64,000 bases of DNA from CAIYRG01 sp964494505 (GTDB lineage: Bacteria > Pseudomonadota > Alphaproteobacteria > Micropepsales > Micropepsaceae): NCBI GenBank assembly GCA_964494505.1, contig CAZBRO010000004.1:225996-289995 (forward strand), written 5' to 3'. The position numbers and the translations under genes were made by a program. Below the pieces are notes generated by a model. The model saw only the letters and a list, made by a program, of their open reading frames with translations, was not told the DNA's origin and ran no database searches. This document shows positions 43,927 through 52,925 of the stretch, one piece after another. Numbering within the stretch: the first letter of the stretch is position 1; each line of letters opens with the position of its first letter.

Positions 43927-44535
43927 ATGCTGACGCTCTATTTCGCTCCGGGATCGAGTTCGTTTGCCCCGCACATCGCGCTCCACGAAGTGGGAGCCGC
44001 GTTCGAAGGCCGGCCCATGTCGTTCGCCAAGCGCGACATGAAGGCGCCGGACTATCTCGCGATCAATCCGGAAGGCAAGGTTCCGACCCTCGTGATCGAC
44101 GGACGCCCGCTGACCGAGGTGGCGGGCATTCTGTATTATTTGGCGCGCATGTATCCGCAAGCGCAGTTGTTGCCCGAAGGGGCCGAGGCCGAGGCCCATG
44201 CGGTGTCGTGGATGTCGTTCATTGCCTCCACGCTGCATCCCGCGCGCGCCAAAGGCGAAGAGCATACGCGGCGGGTTTACGGCATTGCGGACCGGCGGCT
44301 CGCGGGCAAGGAATGGGTGCTCGGGAGATATTCCATCGCCGACATTCACCTGTTCCGGCTGTATTGGCGGCTCTCCCGCGCGCTGCATGTGCCCGCCGGC
44401 GCGTTTCCGAATCTCGCCGCGCATCATCAGCGCATGATGGACCGGCCCGCGGTGAAGAAGACGATAGAGATCGAAAGCGCCATCGGCTACGAGCTGCCCG
44501 CATGGTTCCCCGCAGCGGGCAAGGCGGGGGATTAA
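43927..44535 (+). CDS. Glutathione S-transferase
   Basis: A 202-residue GST: N-terminal thioredoxin fold with LYFAPGSSSFAPHIALHEVG, NPEGKVPTLVIDGRPLTEV (glutathione cis-Pro site), and the helical C-terminal domain with GRYSIADIHLFRLYWRL, the usual N-capping motif. It resembles the bacterial beta/theta-like forms. It starts 7 bases after the glutathione peroxidase stop, so both are probably one operon. Confidence 0.92.
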   Translation: MLTLYFAPGSSSFAPHIALHEVGAAFEGRPMSFAKRDMKAPDYLAINPEGKVPTLVIDGRPLTEVAGILYYLARMYPQAQLLPEGAEAEAHAVSWMSFIASTLHPARAKGEEHTRRVYGIADRRLAGKEWVLGRYSIADIHLFRLYWRLSRALHVPAGAFPNLAAHHQRMMDRPAVKKTIEIESAIGYELPAWFPAAGKAGD

Positions 44536-44539
44536 CAGA

Positions 44540-44630
44540 CGCGTGCTGTCCTCATGCTTCGTCCCTCGACAAGCTCGGGATGAAGAGGCTCAGCTTGAGT
44601 ATACATGATTAATTCCGGGCGCCAGGCGCT
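44540..44630. repeat. Degenerate intergenic repeat
   Basis: CCTCATGCTTCGTCCCTCGACAAGCTCGGGATGAAGAGGC contains near-complementary arms (CTTCGTCCC and GGGATGAAG) and resembles the dispersed CATGCTTCG/GGATGA repeats common in alphaproteobacteria. It lies between the convergent GST and TPR genes. Confidence 0.5.
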
Positions 44631-44662
44631 TCCGAGAATAGCGATGCCGACGCTCACCGCCG

Positions 44663-45418
44663 CTACTTGAGGCGCGCCATCTCGGCGGTGGCGCCCATGC
44701 GCTCGAACGAGGCGAACGGGCACTTTTCCGCCGCGCGCTGCATCAGAGGCCTCGCGGCGGCCGCATTCCCATGCGCGAGATCGAATTCCGCGACATAGAA
44801 ATCGGCATCGCAGGCGCGCTCGACCACCTTCGCCGGATCGCCCTGGTTGGCGTCCTTTGCGACCTCATCGGCCGAGGCCTGTCCCATCAGGAACTTCACC
44901 ACGGTGAACGGCCACTGATCCGGGTTGAGGGTCTTGGCATTGTTCGCGAGCGAAATTCCGTCCGTATCGGGAACATTCGCCTTCATCCGCGCAAGCGACA
45001 GCCAGAGCGCGCTGTAGCCCCAGACTTTCTGGCCCGCGCTCTTGGCGAGATCGGCCGCGGCCTTTGCGGAATCACCCGTCACCAGCTCCATATAGCCGCG
45101 GAAGGCCAGCGCATCGGCGTTGTAGGTGCTTCCGAGCGCGACCGAGAAATTCAGATCTTCGCGCGAGCCGTCGTAATCGCCGGTTGTCGCCTTGGCGATG
45201 CCGCGATAGGCGTAGGCCTGGGCACGGCCCGTCAGGTTCAATTCATCGCTGTTGATGGCGCTGGTGAAAAGCCGGATGGCATCATCGTATTTGCCGTCGC
45301 GCGCGGCGAGCACGGCGGCGTTGGCGTCCTCGACGCCGGCGGCGCGAGCCGCATCGATTGCTGCCCCCGCCGAGACGAGAACCGCGAACGCGACGAACGC
45401 TTTGCCGGATGTGCGCAT
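44663..45418 (-). CDS. Exported TPR-like repeat protein
   Basis: A 251-residue protein. Residues 1-24 form a signal peptide (FVAFAVLVSAGAAIDAARAAG). Helical repeats follow: ARDGKYDDAIRLFTSAIN, AQAYAYRGIAKATTGDYDGS, ADALAFRGYMELVTGDSAKA and DFYVAEFDLAHGNAAAARPL, the spacing of tetratricopeptide repeats. It is probably a periplasmic protein-binding scaffold. The ATG at 45418 has GGAGGATTT before it and is preferred over the longer frame. Confidence 0.82.
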   Translation of the reverse strand: MRTSGKAFVAFAVLVSAGAAIDAARAAGVEDANAAVLAARDGKYDDAIRLFTSAINSDELNLTGRAQAYAYRGIAKATTGDYDGSREDLNFSVALGSTYNADALAFRGYMELVTGDSAKAAADLAKSAGQKVWGYSALWLSLARMKANVPDTDGISLANNAKTLNPDQWPFTVVKFLMGQASADEVAKDANQGDPAKVVERACDADFYVAEFDLAHGNAAAARPLMQRAAEKCPFASFERMGATAEMARLK

Positions 45419-45475
45419 GAAATCCTCCGAATAACGGCCCGACGCCATCCCACCGCCGCTATCCTAGCAGCAAAC

Positions 45476-46312
45476 TTAAGGACGCGCCTGCACCAGCCAG
45501 GCCGCCGAGGTGAGATAAATTCCGTTGGGGCCCATTTCCTTCGCCAGGCGTTCGGTGACCGCGGCGCGCACATTTGCGCGCGTCGCCGCATCGGCGTCGG
45601 CCAGCGTGCGCTGGAGCGGCCCCGAGTCGATGGCCGACGCGGCGGCCTCCTCTGGCGTCGCGCCGGCAAAGGTCTGGGCATCCAGCTTTTGCAATTCGGG
45701 CGCGTGGAAACCCGCCTGCAACAGCACGCTTTTCACGCGATCGGGATTTTGAAAGGCATAGCGCCCCGGCGCATTGGGGTCCGATGGCGGCGTTGGCGGC
45801 AGGAACGGCTTGGCCGCACTTTCCGGGACGAACGCCCAGAGATGCTCGAACGGGTGGCGCCAGCAGGCGAAGACGAGACGCCCGCCCGGTCGCGCTGCGC
45901 GATGAATGTTCGTGAATGCCGCCACGGGATCGGCGAAGAACATTACCCCCAATTGCGAAAAGATGAGATCGAAGGTGGGCTCGAAAAAGTAATCGGCCGC
46001 GTCGCCTTCATCAAATCGGGCGCGGCTCCTGTCCGCGCTGGCGCGGCGGCGTGCGAGAGCAAGCATGGGCCGTGAAATGTCGATCCCCAGCACATAACCC
46101 TTCGGCCCCACCGCTTCGGCGAGACGCAATGTCGTGGTGCCGGAGCCGCAACCGATGTCCAGTACATGTTCGCCCGGCTTGGGCGCCGCGAGATCGAGCA
46201 AAGCGCGCGTCAGGAAGGCGTGGTCGCGGTCGCGCTTATCCCGCTCGCGCGCCCAGGCCTCGCCAATCGGGCCGTTCCAATAGGCAACCTGGCCAGCGTT
46301 TCCCGTGCTCAT
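45476..46312 (-). CDS. SAM-dependent methyltransferase
   Basis: A 278-residue class I methyltransferase: HVLDIGCGSGTTTLRLAEAV (SAM loop), GIDISRPMLALARRRA, FDLIFSQLGVMFFADP and RPGGRLVFACWR. The opening YWNGPIGEAWARERDKRD is typical of one alphaproteobacterial group of small-molecule methyltransferases; the substrate is unknown. The ATG at 46312 overlaps the argG stop as ATGA; the longer open frame through argG is not real. Confidence 0.88.
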   Translation of the reverse strand: MSTGNAGQVAYWNGPIGEAWARERDKRDRDHAFLTRALLDLAAPKPGEHVLDIGCGSGTTTLRLAEAVGPKGYVLGIDISRPMLALARRRASADRSRARFDEGDAADYFFEPTFDLIFSQLGVMFFADPVAAFTNIHRAARPGGRLVFACWRHPFEHLWAFVPESAAKPFLPPTPPSDPNAPGRYAFQNPDRVKSVLLQAGFHAPELQKLDAQTFAGATPEEAAASAIDSGPLQRTLADADAATRANVRAAVTERLAKEMGPNGIYLTSAAWLVQARP

Positions 46313-47565
46313 TGTTTCAGCTTGCGTTTGCGCGAAGCCAGCGTCCGCAGGCGAAGCGCATTCAGCTTGATGAAGCCTTGCGCATCCTTCTGGTCGTAGG
46401 CGCCCTGGTCCTCCTCGAACGTGACGAGGTCCTGCGCGTACAGCGAATTGGGTGAGGACCGGCCCGCCACCATGACATTGCCCTTGTAGAGCTTCAACCG
46501 CACAGAGCCCGAAACGAATTCCTGGCTCTTGTCGATGAGGGCCTGCAGCATCTCGCGTTCGGGGCTGAACCAGAAACCGTTGTAGATTGCTTCCGCATAG
46601 CGTGGCATCAGCTCGTCCTTTAAGTGCGCGGCCCCGCGGTCGAGCGTGATGGATTCCATCGCCCGGTGCGCGGCATGAAGGATGGTGCCGCCCGGCGTCT
46701 CGTAGATGCCGCGCGATTTCATGCCGACGAAGCGGTTCTCCACCAGATCGATGCGGCCGATGCCGTTGGCCTTGCCGAGCGCGTTCAACCGCGCCAACAG
46801 CGCGGCAGGCGAAAGCGGCGCGCCGTCGATGAAAACCGGGTCGCCCTTCTCGAATCCGATTTCGACATAGGTGGCTTCGTCGGGGGCCTCTTCGGGGGAA
46901 AGCGTGCGCTGATAGACAATGGAGTCCGCTTCGACGGCCGGGTCCTCCAGCACCTTTCCCTCCGAGGACGAGTGCAGAAGGTTCGCATCGACCGAAAAGG
47001 GCGCCTCGCCGCGCTTGTCCTTGGCGATAGGGATTTGGTGCGCCTCCGCGAAGGCCAACAGCCGCGTGCGCGAGGTCAGGTCCCATTCCCGCCAGGGCGC
47101 GATGATCTTGATGTCGGGCTTGAGCGCGTAATAGCCGAGTTCGAACCGGACCTGATCGTTGCCCTTGCCCGTCGCGCCGTGCGCTACCGCATCCGCGCCA
47201 ACCTTCTCCGCGATCTCGATCTGCTTCTTGGCGATCAGCGGCCGGGCGATGGAGGTGCCCAGCAGATAGACGCCCTCATACAGCGCATTCGCCCGGAACA
47301 TCGGAAAGACGTAGTCGCGGACGAATTCCTCGCGCAGGTCTTCGATGAAGATGTTCTCGGGCCGAATGCCCAGAAGCTGTGCTTTGGCGCGGGCGGGCTC
47401 CAGCTCCTCGCCCTGGCCCAGATCGGCGGTAAAGGTGACGACCTCGCAGGCATACTCGGTCTGGAGCCATTTCAGGATCACCGAGGTGTCGAGCCCGCCA
47501 GAATAGGCGAGCACCACCTTCTTCACGCCCAATTTCGCCAAAGCCGCCTCCACGCGAATTTCCAT
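46309..47565 (-). CDS. argG: Argininosuccinate synthase
   Basis: A 418-residue ATP-dependent ligase that joins citrulline and aspartate in arginine synthesis. Seen: VVLAYSGGLDTSVILKWL (ATP loop), VTFTADLGQGEELEPA, AHGATGKGNDQVRFELGYYA, IIAPWREWDLTSR and SLYAQDLVTFEED. The ATG at 47565 is the natural start, beginning MEIRVEAALAKL. It is followed by a methyltransferase gene in a 4-base overlap. Confidence 0.97.
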   Translation of the reverse strand: MEIRVEAALAKLGVKKVVLAYSGGLDTSVILKWLQTEYACEVVTFTADLGQGEELEPARAKAQLLGIRPENIFIEDLREEFVRDYVFPMFRANALYEGVYLLGTSIARPLIAKKQIEIAEKVGADAVAHGATGKGNDQVRFELGYYALKPDIKIIAPWREWDLTSRTRLLAFAEAHQIPIAKDKRGEAPFSVDANLLHSSSEGKVLEDPAVEADSIVYQRTLSPEEAPDEATYVEIGFEKGDPVFIDGAPLSPAALLARLNALGKANGIGRIDLVENRFVGMKSRGIYETPGGTILHAAHRAMESITLDRGAAHLKDELMPRYAEAIYNGFWFSPEREMLQALIDKSQEFVSGSVRLKLYKGNVMVAGRSSPNSLYAQDLVTFEEDQGAYDQKDAQGFIKLNALRLRTLASRKRKLKQ

Positions 47566-47792
47566 CGGCCAGCGGGTCTATAGGATCGAACGGAGAGGCG
47601 CAAATGCCAGGCTATAGGGCGCCTCCCCGCCAATAAACCGGTGGATAATGGCACCTGAATCCCGCCCGGCGCCGGAACGATACAGGACGGCGCGTAGAGC
47701 GCGCGGCCAGACCTGCCGATTTGACCGCGCGCCCCGAAAACCTCCACCATGACGCCCGCGATGGCATTTCGCCCGGCCGCGATGGAGGAGCC

Positions 47793-48311
47793 ATGAGCGC
47801 GGATCGAACGAGGAAACTTCTCATCGTTTCGAAGCGGCTCGTGATCTTTGCTGCCGCATCGCTGGTGGTAGCAATCATATTGTTTTCGATCTCCTATTTC
47901 GGCAGCGGGCGGCTCCTGATCACGTGGCTGAGCTTCGAATGCGGGATCATCGGCGGCTTCGTCAGTATCCAACAGCGCCTAGGGAAGATCGACGAGGACG
48001 AGCTTTCGCTTCTCTCCCAATCCTGGGCGACGATCCTGGTGATCCCGATCTACGGGGGAATCTTCGCGCTGGTGCTCTATGTTCTGTTCCTGTCCGGATT
48101 GGTTCGCGGCGATCTCTTTCCGGTGTTCTACATGCCGAAGTTCAGCGTTCCGCCGACCACGGAAGAGATCGTGGAAATGCTGCGCACCACCTATCCGAGC
48201 TCGGGGCCGGATTTCGCGAAACTGGTGTTCTGGACCTTCGTTGCGGGATTCTCGGAGCGCCTAGTGCCCCAGATCATCCAGAAAGTGTCCTCGACGTCCG
48301 GGGGCGGCTGA
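47793..48311 (+). CDS. Integral membrane protein of unknown function
   Basis: A 172-residue protein with three clear transmembrane segments: LVIFAAASLVVAIILFSISY, LLITWLSFECGIIGGFVSI and ILVIPIYGGIFALVLYVLFL, and a C-terminal FWTFVAGFSERLVPQIIQK. I do not know the family. The ATG at 47793 follows GGAGGAG closely. It stands alone and converges on the oxygenase gene at 48315, with only 3 bases between the stops. Confidence 0.75.
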   Translation: MSADRTRKLLIVSKRLVIFAAASLVVAIILFSISYFGSGRLLITWLSFECGIIGGFVSIQQRLGKIDEDELSLLSQSWATILVIPIYGGIFALVLYVLFLSGLVRGDLFPVFYMPKFSVPPTTEEIVEMLRTTYPSSGPDFAKLVFWTFVAGFSERLVPQIIQKVSSTSGGG

Positions 48312-48314
48312 GAT

Positions 48315-49046
48315 TCAGCGGGCGTGAAACCAGCCGGTGATGGAATAGCGGAAGCTCCCGAAAATGGCGACCTGGCTGACCGCATGCGCCGCCGGCACAC
48401 GGAAAATGTTCAGCGCGTTATAGGTGGGCACATAGGCTTCCGGGACGTGGCCCCGCGCATCGATGAATTGCAGCTGACCGCCGAAATCGGAGCGCCAGCC
48501 GGGCGTCATGTTGAGCACATAGGCGGCAAGCCTCTTATGGCCGCCGGTCTTATCGTCATGCTGGGTCAGAAAATCGCCGGGACGATAGAGGGTCGCCTGC
48601 GCGTCCGCCCAGGCGATTTCGGATAGGCCCGTCACCTCGCGCATGAAACCGAGCACCGATGGCGCATTCAGGAACGCGACCACGCTCGCGAAATAATGCC
48701 CCGGATCGGAATAGGGCTCCCCGGTCCGCGACAGGCGGTGATTGTCGTAAATATACGCAAATTCGGTCCGGGCGCGTTCGAAGGCGCCCATCGAGAAGCG
48801 CGCGCGCTCTTCCGGCGTCACGCGTTCGACGTCGAAGAAGTCCTTGCCTTTGTTGAACGTGACCGTCCAGGGCGTTTCCTGCTGCAGCGCCCGGAAAAGC
48901 CGCGCGGCGGAGACATCCGTCAGGATGCCCGGAATATGCGCGCGCTGGGCGCGGGCAAAGGCGTTCGACAGCGCCACGCGATCGAGCGCCGGATTAAGCT
49001 CCGGCGGGATTTCGGTTGCGGGCATGAAGGGCGCGGCGCTGCTCAT
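48315..49046 (-). CDS. 2-oxoglutarate/Fe(II)-dependent oxygenase
   Basis: A 243-residue prolyl-4-hydroxylase-like oxygenase. Seen: HxD motif in FLTQHDDKTGGHKRLAAY, the strand FGGQLQFID, and the distal histidine in FRVPAAHAVSQVAIFGSFRYS, where the arginine would bind 2-oxoglutarate. No signal peptide. It could hydroxylate a protein or small molecule. It lies alone between a membrane protein and rlmN. Confidence 0.87.
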   Translation of the reverse strand: MSSAAPFMPATEIPPELNPALDRVALSNAFARAQRAHIPGILTDVSAARLFRALQQETPWTVTFNKGKDFFDVERVTPEERARFSMGAFERARTEFAYIYDNHRLSRTGEPYSDPGHYFASVVAFLNAPSVLGFMREVTGLSEIAWADAQATLYRPGDFLTQHDDKTGGHKRLAAYVLNMTPGWRSDFGGQLQFIDARGHVPEAYVPTYNALNIFRVPAAHAVSQVAIFGSFRYSITGWFHAR

Positions 49047-49089
49047 GGGTCAATCGTTCGCGCATTCCCATCGAGCGCGCAAGCTGCCC

Positions 49090-50217
49090 TCACTGCGGCA
49101 TCCGGGCGAGTTCGGCCGAGCGCATCGCAGCCATGCGGGCTGAAGCGCGCTCCTTGACGCTTTCGCTCTTGAGCTGTCCGCAGGCGGCCATGATGTCGCG
49201 GCCGCGCGGCGTGCGCACGGGGCTCGCGTAGCCGGCGCGATTCACGATCTCGGCGAATTTCTCGATCGTCTCCCAGTCCGAACATTCGTAAGGCGCGCCC
49301 GGCCAGGGATTGAACGGAATCAGATTGATCTTGGCCGGAATGCCGGACACCAGCTTCACCAGTCCGCGCGCATCGGCCAGCGAATCGTTCACGCCCTTCA
49401 GCATCACATATTCGAACGTGATGCGGCGCGCGTTGGAGACTCCGGGATAGGTGCGGCACGCCTCCATCAATTCGGAAATCGGATATTTCTTGTTCAACGG
49501 CACCAGCACGTCGCGCAGTTCATCGCGCACCGCATGCAGCGAAATCGCGAGCGAGGAGCCGATCTCTTCGCCCGCACGCGCGATCATCGGCACGACGCCC
49601 GCAGTCGAGAGCGTAATCCGCCGCTTCGACAGCGCCAGCCCATCGCCGTCGGCGACGATGGCAAGCGCGGCCTTCACGTTGTCGAAATTGTAGAGCGGCT
49701 CGCCCATGCCCATCATCACCACATTGGTGACGCGGCGATCTTCCTTGGTGGACGGCCAGTCGCCGAGCGCGTCGCGCGCGACCATCACCTGCCCCACGAT
49801 CTCGAACGGCGTCAGATTCCGCACGAGCTTCTGGGTGCCGGTGTGGCAGAACCGGCAATTGAGCGTGCAGCCGACCTGAGAGGAGACGCAAAGCGTGCCG
49901 CGATCTTCCTCCGGAATGTAGACGGTTTCGAATTCGATGCCGGGCCCCGTGCGCAAAAGCCATTTGCGCGTGCCGTCCTGGGAAATCTGCTCGGTCACGA
50001 TCTCGGGGCGCGCCAGGCTGAAGCCATCGGCCATGGCGGCGCGGAAATCCTTGGCAAGATTGGTCATGGACGCGAAATCGCGCGCGCCGTGGACATAGAC
50101 CCAATTCCACAATTGGCGGGCGCGCATGCGGGCGGGCTTCTCCTCCAGCCCGGTCGCTTCGAGCGCTGCGATCAACTCCGCGACGGAAAGACCGATGAGG
50201 GGAAGCCGTGCCGTCAT
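49090..50217 (-). CDS. rlmN: 23S rRNA/tRNA adenine-2 methyltransferase RlmN
   Basis: A 375-residue radical SAM enzyme that methylates A2503 of 23S rRNA and A37 of tRNA. Seen: CVSSQVGCTLNCRFCHTG with the Cx3Cx2C cluster site, VMMGMGEPLYNFDNV, ISLHAVRDELRDVLVP, and MAACGQL with the second catalytic cysteine. The ATG at 50217 overlaps the ialB-like stop as ATGA; the longer frame upstream lies inside that gene. Confidence 0.96.
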   Translation of the reverse strand: MTARLPLIGLSVAELIAALEATGLEEKPARMRARQLWNWVYVHGARDFASMTNLAKDFRAAMADGFSLARPEIVTEQISQDGTRKWLLRTGPGIEFETVYIPEEDRGTLCVSSQVGCTLNCRFCHTGTQKLVRNLTPFEIVGQVMVARDALGDWPSTKEDRRVTNVVMMGMGEPLYNFDNVKAALAIVADGDGLALSKRRITLSTAGVVPMIARAGEEIGSSLAISLHAVRDELRDVLVPLNKKYPISELMEACRTYPGVSNARRITFEYVMLKGVNDSLADARGLVKLVSGIPAKINLIPFNPWPGAPYECSDWETIEKFAEIVNRAGYASPVRTPRGRDIMAACGQLKSESVKERASARMAAMRSAELARMPQ

Positions 50218-50741
50218 TTGCAGCTCGAATCGACCTTGTCGAGCGCGGCCGAAATACCGGCCAGCGAATAATTGTCCTTGGTCAGCGTGCCGCGGGTGGA
50301 GATGCCGGTCACAATCATCTCCGAACCCTTTTTCATCGAATCGATCAGCCGCTTCTCGTCGGCCGGATTCTCGATCCACGCTCCGCCGGAGGCGTTGTCG
50401 TTTCTGGTGAAGAAGCTGAATTTGTCCTGGCCGATCTGCACGTCGGTCATGGCGCCGTCCTTGTATTGGTAGCCCGGCACAACCGAGGGCTCGTTGCGCA
50501 CCTTCCGCCCCGGCCAGGTCGAGATCAGGAAGAAAATGGAATCGCGCTTCAAATTCTTGGGATCGGTCGCCTTAGGCTCTGACAGGGCATAGCACAGCCG
50601 GTCCGCGCCCATGCCGGTCTGATAGACGTGCCAGTCTCGGAAGCTGCCCAGAAGCTCGGGCTTCTGGTCCGCGCCGAATGCGGCGTTGGCGGTCAGCGCG
50701 AGAGCGGCTGCGGCGAGCACAGAAATCTGTCTCAAATGCAT
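50214..50741 (-). CDS. Invasion-associated locus B (IalB) family protein
   Basis: A 175-residue exported protein. The signal peptide ends at about residue 24 (ALALTANAAFGA). The rest matches the IalB fold: GSFRDWHVYQTGMGADRLCYA, FFLISTWPGRKVRNEPSVV, WIENPADEKRLIDSMKKG and TRGTLTKDNYSLAGISAALD. Found widely in free-living alphaproteobacteria despite the name. The ATG at 50741 is preferred to the TTG just before it. It precedes and overlaps rlmN, so it may drive rlmN expression. Confidence 0.92.
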   Translation of the reverse strand: MHLRQISVLAAAALALTANAAFGADQKPELLGSFRDWHVYQTGMGADRLCYALSEPKATDPKNLKRDSIFFLISTWPGRKVRNEPSVVPGYQYKDGAMTDVQIGQDKFSFFTRNDNASGGAWIENPADEKRLIDSMKKGSEMIVTGISTRGTLTKDNYSLAGISAALDKVDSSCK

Positions 50742-50807
50742 CAAGGCGTCTCCCGAAAACGTCGCTATGGGCCCGTTAAACCACGTTTTGGGCCGTGAAT
50801 TGAACGC

Positions 50808-51353
50808 TCAATTTGGGCTGCGTTCGCGCCGGCGCAAGATGGGCGGACCCCAGCGCACCGGCGGCGGCAGCTCGGCGGCAGGTGGACCGCCGGGCTTCAG
50901 CGGACGGTCGGCAAAGGACCTGAGCGTCAGCATGCGGTCATAGAGCACGATGGCGCCCGCCATGCCAACATTGATGGAGAACCGGGTTGGTATCTTCACC
51001 ACGTAGCGGCAGCGCGCCAGCATGCCTTGGGAGAGCGACAGGCGCTCGGCCCCGAATACATAGGCCGCGCGCAAGGGATGGCGGAAGCTTGGCAGTTCGA
51101 CGGCGTCATCGGTGATTTCGACCCCCACCAGTTCGCAGCCTTGCGGCAGGCGCAAATCATCGACCGTTCCGAATTGGTAGACCGGAATATGGCCGCCCGC
51201 GTCGGAGGTATCCGACATCGCGTCGGCGAGCTTCACCCGCCCTGCCACCGTGAAGAAGAAGCTCGCGCCGAAGGCATGCGAGATGCGCAGCAGATTGCCG
51301 AGATTCATCGGCTTGGAAATGCCGTCGGTTCCGACTGCGAAATAGCCGCGCAT
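50808..51353 (-). CDS. SPOUT-family (TrmH-like) RNA methyltransferase
   Basis: A 181-residue SpoU/TrmH-type methyltransferase: FAVGTDGISKPMNLGNLLR, HPLRAAYVFGAERLSLS and IPTRFSINVGMAGAIVLYDR, which are motifs 1-3 of the trefoil-knot fold. It would methylate a ribose in tRNA or rRNA. A Pro/Arg-rich tail follows the knot. The ATG at 51353 lies next to a palindrome shared with the divergent asparaginase gene. Confidence 0.9.
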   Translation of the reverse strand: MRGYFAVGTDGISKPMNLGNLLRISHAFGASFFFTVAGRVKLADAMSDTSDAGGHIPVYQFGTVDDLRLPQGCELVGVEITDDAVELPSFRHPLRAAYVFGAERLSLSQGMLARCRYVVKIPTRFSINVGMAGAIVLYDRMLTLRSFADRPLKPGGPPAAELPPPVRWGPPILRRRERSPN

Positions 51354-51360
51354 GGAGGGT

Positions 51361-51427
51361 GAATAGCGAATGGCGAGTGGCGGATGGGAAAAATATGCTT
51401 CTATTCGCCCGCCACCATTCGCTATTC
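51361..51427. repeat. Near-palindrome between divergent genes
   Basis: GAATAGCGAATGGCGAGTGGCGG (51361-51383) is nearly the reverse complement of CCGCCACCATTCGCTATTC (51409-51427), with a 4-base gap. It fills the whole space between the SPOUT methyltransferase and asparaginase starts, so it could be a repeat that now carries or blocks both promoters. Confidence 0.7.
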
Positions 51428-51435
51428 GTCCTGCC

Positions 51436-52431
51436 ATGTCCAATCCTGTCCTGGTCGAAATCACGCGGGGGCCTCTTGTGGAGAGCGTCCACCGGGGCGC
51501 TATCGCCGTGTCGGACGCCCGAGGGCGGCTGCGCCTGGCGGTAGGGGATGTAGAGCACCTCACGTTCCCGCGCTCGGCGCTGAAGCCGGTGCAGGCCATC
51601 CCCCTCATCGAATCGGGCGCGGCAGAGCGGTTCGGCCTCTCCGATGAGGAAATCGCGCTGGCCTGCGCATCCCATTCGGGCGAACCCCAGCACACGGCGC
51701 GAATCGCGGCGTGGCAGAAGCGGATAGGCTGTTCGGTCGCCGACCTTGCCTGCGGTCCGCACCGCCCGGTGCACGAGCCGACCGCCACAGCGATGATCCG
51801 GAGCGGGGAAAAATGGACCCCGCTGCACAACAACTGCTCTGGCAAGCACACGGGCTTCATGACGCTCGCCCGGTTCATGGGTGTGCCGGTGGCGGGCTAT
51901 CAGGAGGTCGAACACCCCGTTCAGCGCGCGGTCGAACGCACGCTGACGGAGATGGCGGGGATTTCCGGGCCCCTGCCCTATGGCATCGACGGCTGCACGG
52001 TGCCCAATTTCGCGCTGCCGCTGGCGGCCCTTGCCCGCGCCATGGCCGGTCTGGCCGATAGATCGGGGCTGCCGCCCGCCCGCGCGGAGGCCGCAAGCCG
52101 CATCGTGGCGGCCATGCAGGCCAACCCCGACCTGGTTGCGGGTACGGGGCGGCCCTGCACGCTGCTGATGCGCGAAACCGGTCATATCGCGGTCAAGACG
52201 GGTGCGGAGGGCGTCTATGTCGCCATCCTCCCGGCACTCGGCTTGGGTGTCGCGCTGAAGATCGACGATGGCGCCGGGCGGGCAGCCGAAACCCTTGTCG
52301 CCGCGGTGCTGATCGCGCTTGGCGCGGTGAAGGACGTGGGAGCCGCACACGCGCTCGCCCATGCACCGGTGCTCAACACACGCGGCGTCCCGGTGGGCGT
52401 GCGCCGGGTGCCGTCTGGCGTGCTCACCTAG
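51436..52431 (+). CDS. Rhizobial-type L-asparaginase (Asparaginase_II family)
   Basis: A 331-residue protein of the Rhizobium etli ReAV-like family, unrelated to E. coli AnsA/AnsB: VEITRGPLVESVHRGAIAV, FPRSALKPVQAIPLIESGAA with the catalytic Ser and Lys, ACASHSGEPQHTARI, NCSGKHTGFMTLARF and GIDGCTVPNFALPL. It hydrolyses asparagine to aspartate and ammonia. The ATG at 51436 aligns with the family; the longer frame begins in the palindrome. Its stop overlaps the convergent gene stop by four bases (CTAG). Confidence 0.92.
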   Translation: MSNPVLVEITRGPLVESVHRGAIAVSDARGRLRLAVGDVEHLTFPRSALKPVQAIPLIESGAAERFGLSDEEIALACASHSGEPQHTARIAAWQKRIGCSVADLACGPHRPVHEPTATAMIRSGEKWTPLHNNCSGKHTGFMTLARFMGVPVAGYQEVEHPVQRAVERTLTEMAGISGPLPYGIDGCTVPNFALPLAALARAMAGLADRSGLPPARAEAASRIVAAMQANPDLVAGTGRPCTLLMRETGHIAVKTGAEGVYVAILPALGLGVALKIDDGAGRAAETLVAAVLIALGAVKDVGAAHALAHAPVLNTRGVPVGVRRVPSGVLT

Positions 52432-52874
52432 CGGTAGGGCCGGTAATAATTCCGGTCGAGATAGCGGTCGCTGCGATCCTGCTGCCGGGCAGTCGAGTCA
52501 TCCTGCCTGGGCGGACCGTAAGGCTCGACCGTCTGAACGAAACAGGTCATCCGGCCGAGCGCGGGCGCGCGGAAGCTGACGCGGTCGCCGCGGCCGAGGC
52601 ACCCCAGATTGGTGAAGGTGTTGAACCGGATCGCCAGGATCGCGTCGTTCAGCCCGATACAGCCGCCCGACAGATGCACCAGGAAGGGATGGTAATTGCG
52701 GTCGTTGACGATCAAGGTCCGCTCATTGACCACCCGCCAGCCCCAGATTCGGTTGTTCTGGAGGCAGGCTTGCCGCTCCTGCGCCGCCGCTGGGTCAGGC
52801 AGCAAACCTGCGGACGACACCGTCAGGACGGCGAAAACGGCCGCCGCCGAAAGTGCCAATGACTTCGCTTTCAT
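52428..52874 (-). CDS. DUF6491-like exported protein, copy 1
   Basis: A 148-residue exported protein; the signal peptide ends near AQERQ at residues 31-33. The mature part has CLQNNRIWGWRVVNERTLIV, HPFLVHLSGGCIGLND, RFNTFTNLGCLGRGDRVSF and an extra Arg/Asp/Tyr-rich tail. Two paralogues follow upstream at 52926 and 53370 with the same cysteine spacing. I place it in the DUF6491 family from memory. Cys pairs suggest disulfides in the periplasm. Function unknown. Confidence 0.8.
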   Translation of the reverse strand: MKAKSLALSAAAVFAVLTVSSAGLLPDPAAAQERQACLQNNRIWGWRVVNERTLIVNDRNYHPFLVHLSGGCIGLNDAILAIRFNTFTNLGCLGRGDRVSFRAPALGRMTCFVQTVEPYGPPRQDDSTARQQDRSDRYLDRNYYRPYR

Positions 52875-52925
52875 GACCTTGCTCCCGGGAGAAACACTCG
52901 CTCAAAGGATCGAACGCGGCCGGTT

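Noticed and set aside
45476..47086. A 536-codon version of the methyltransferase reaching into argG
   Set aside because: The part inside argG is out of frame with a certain gene, and the methyltransferase has its own ATG in a standard ATGA overlap.
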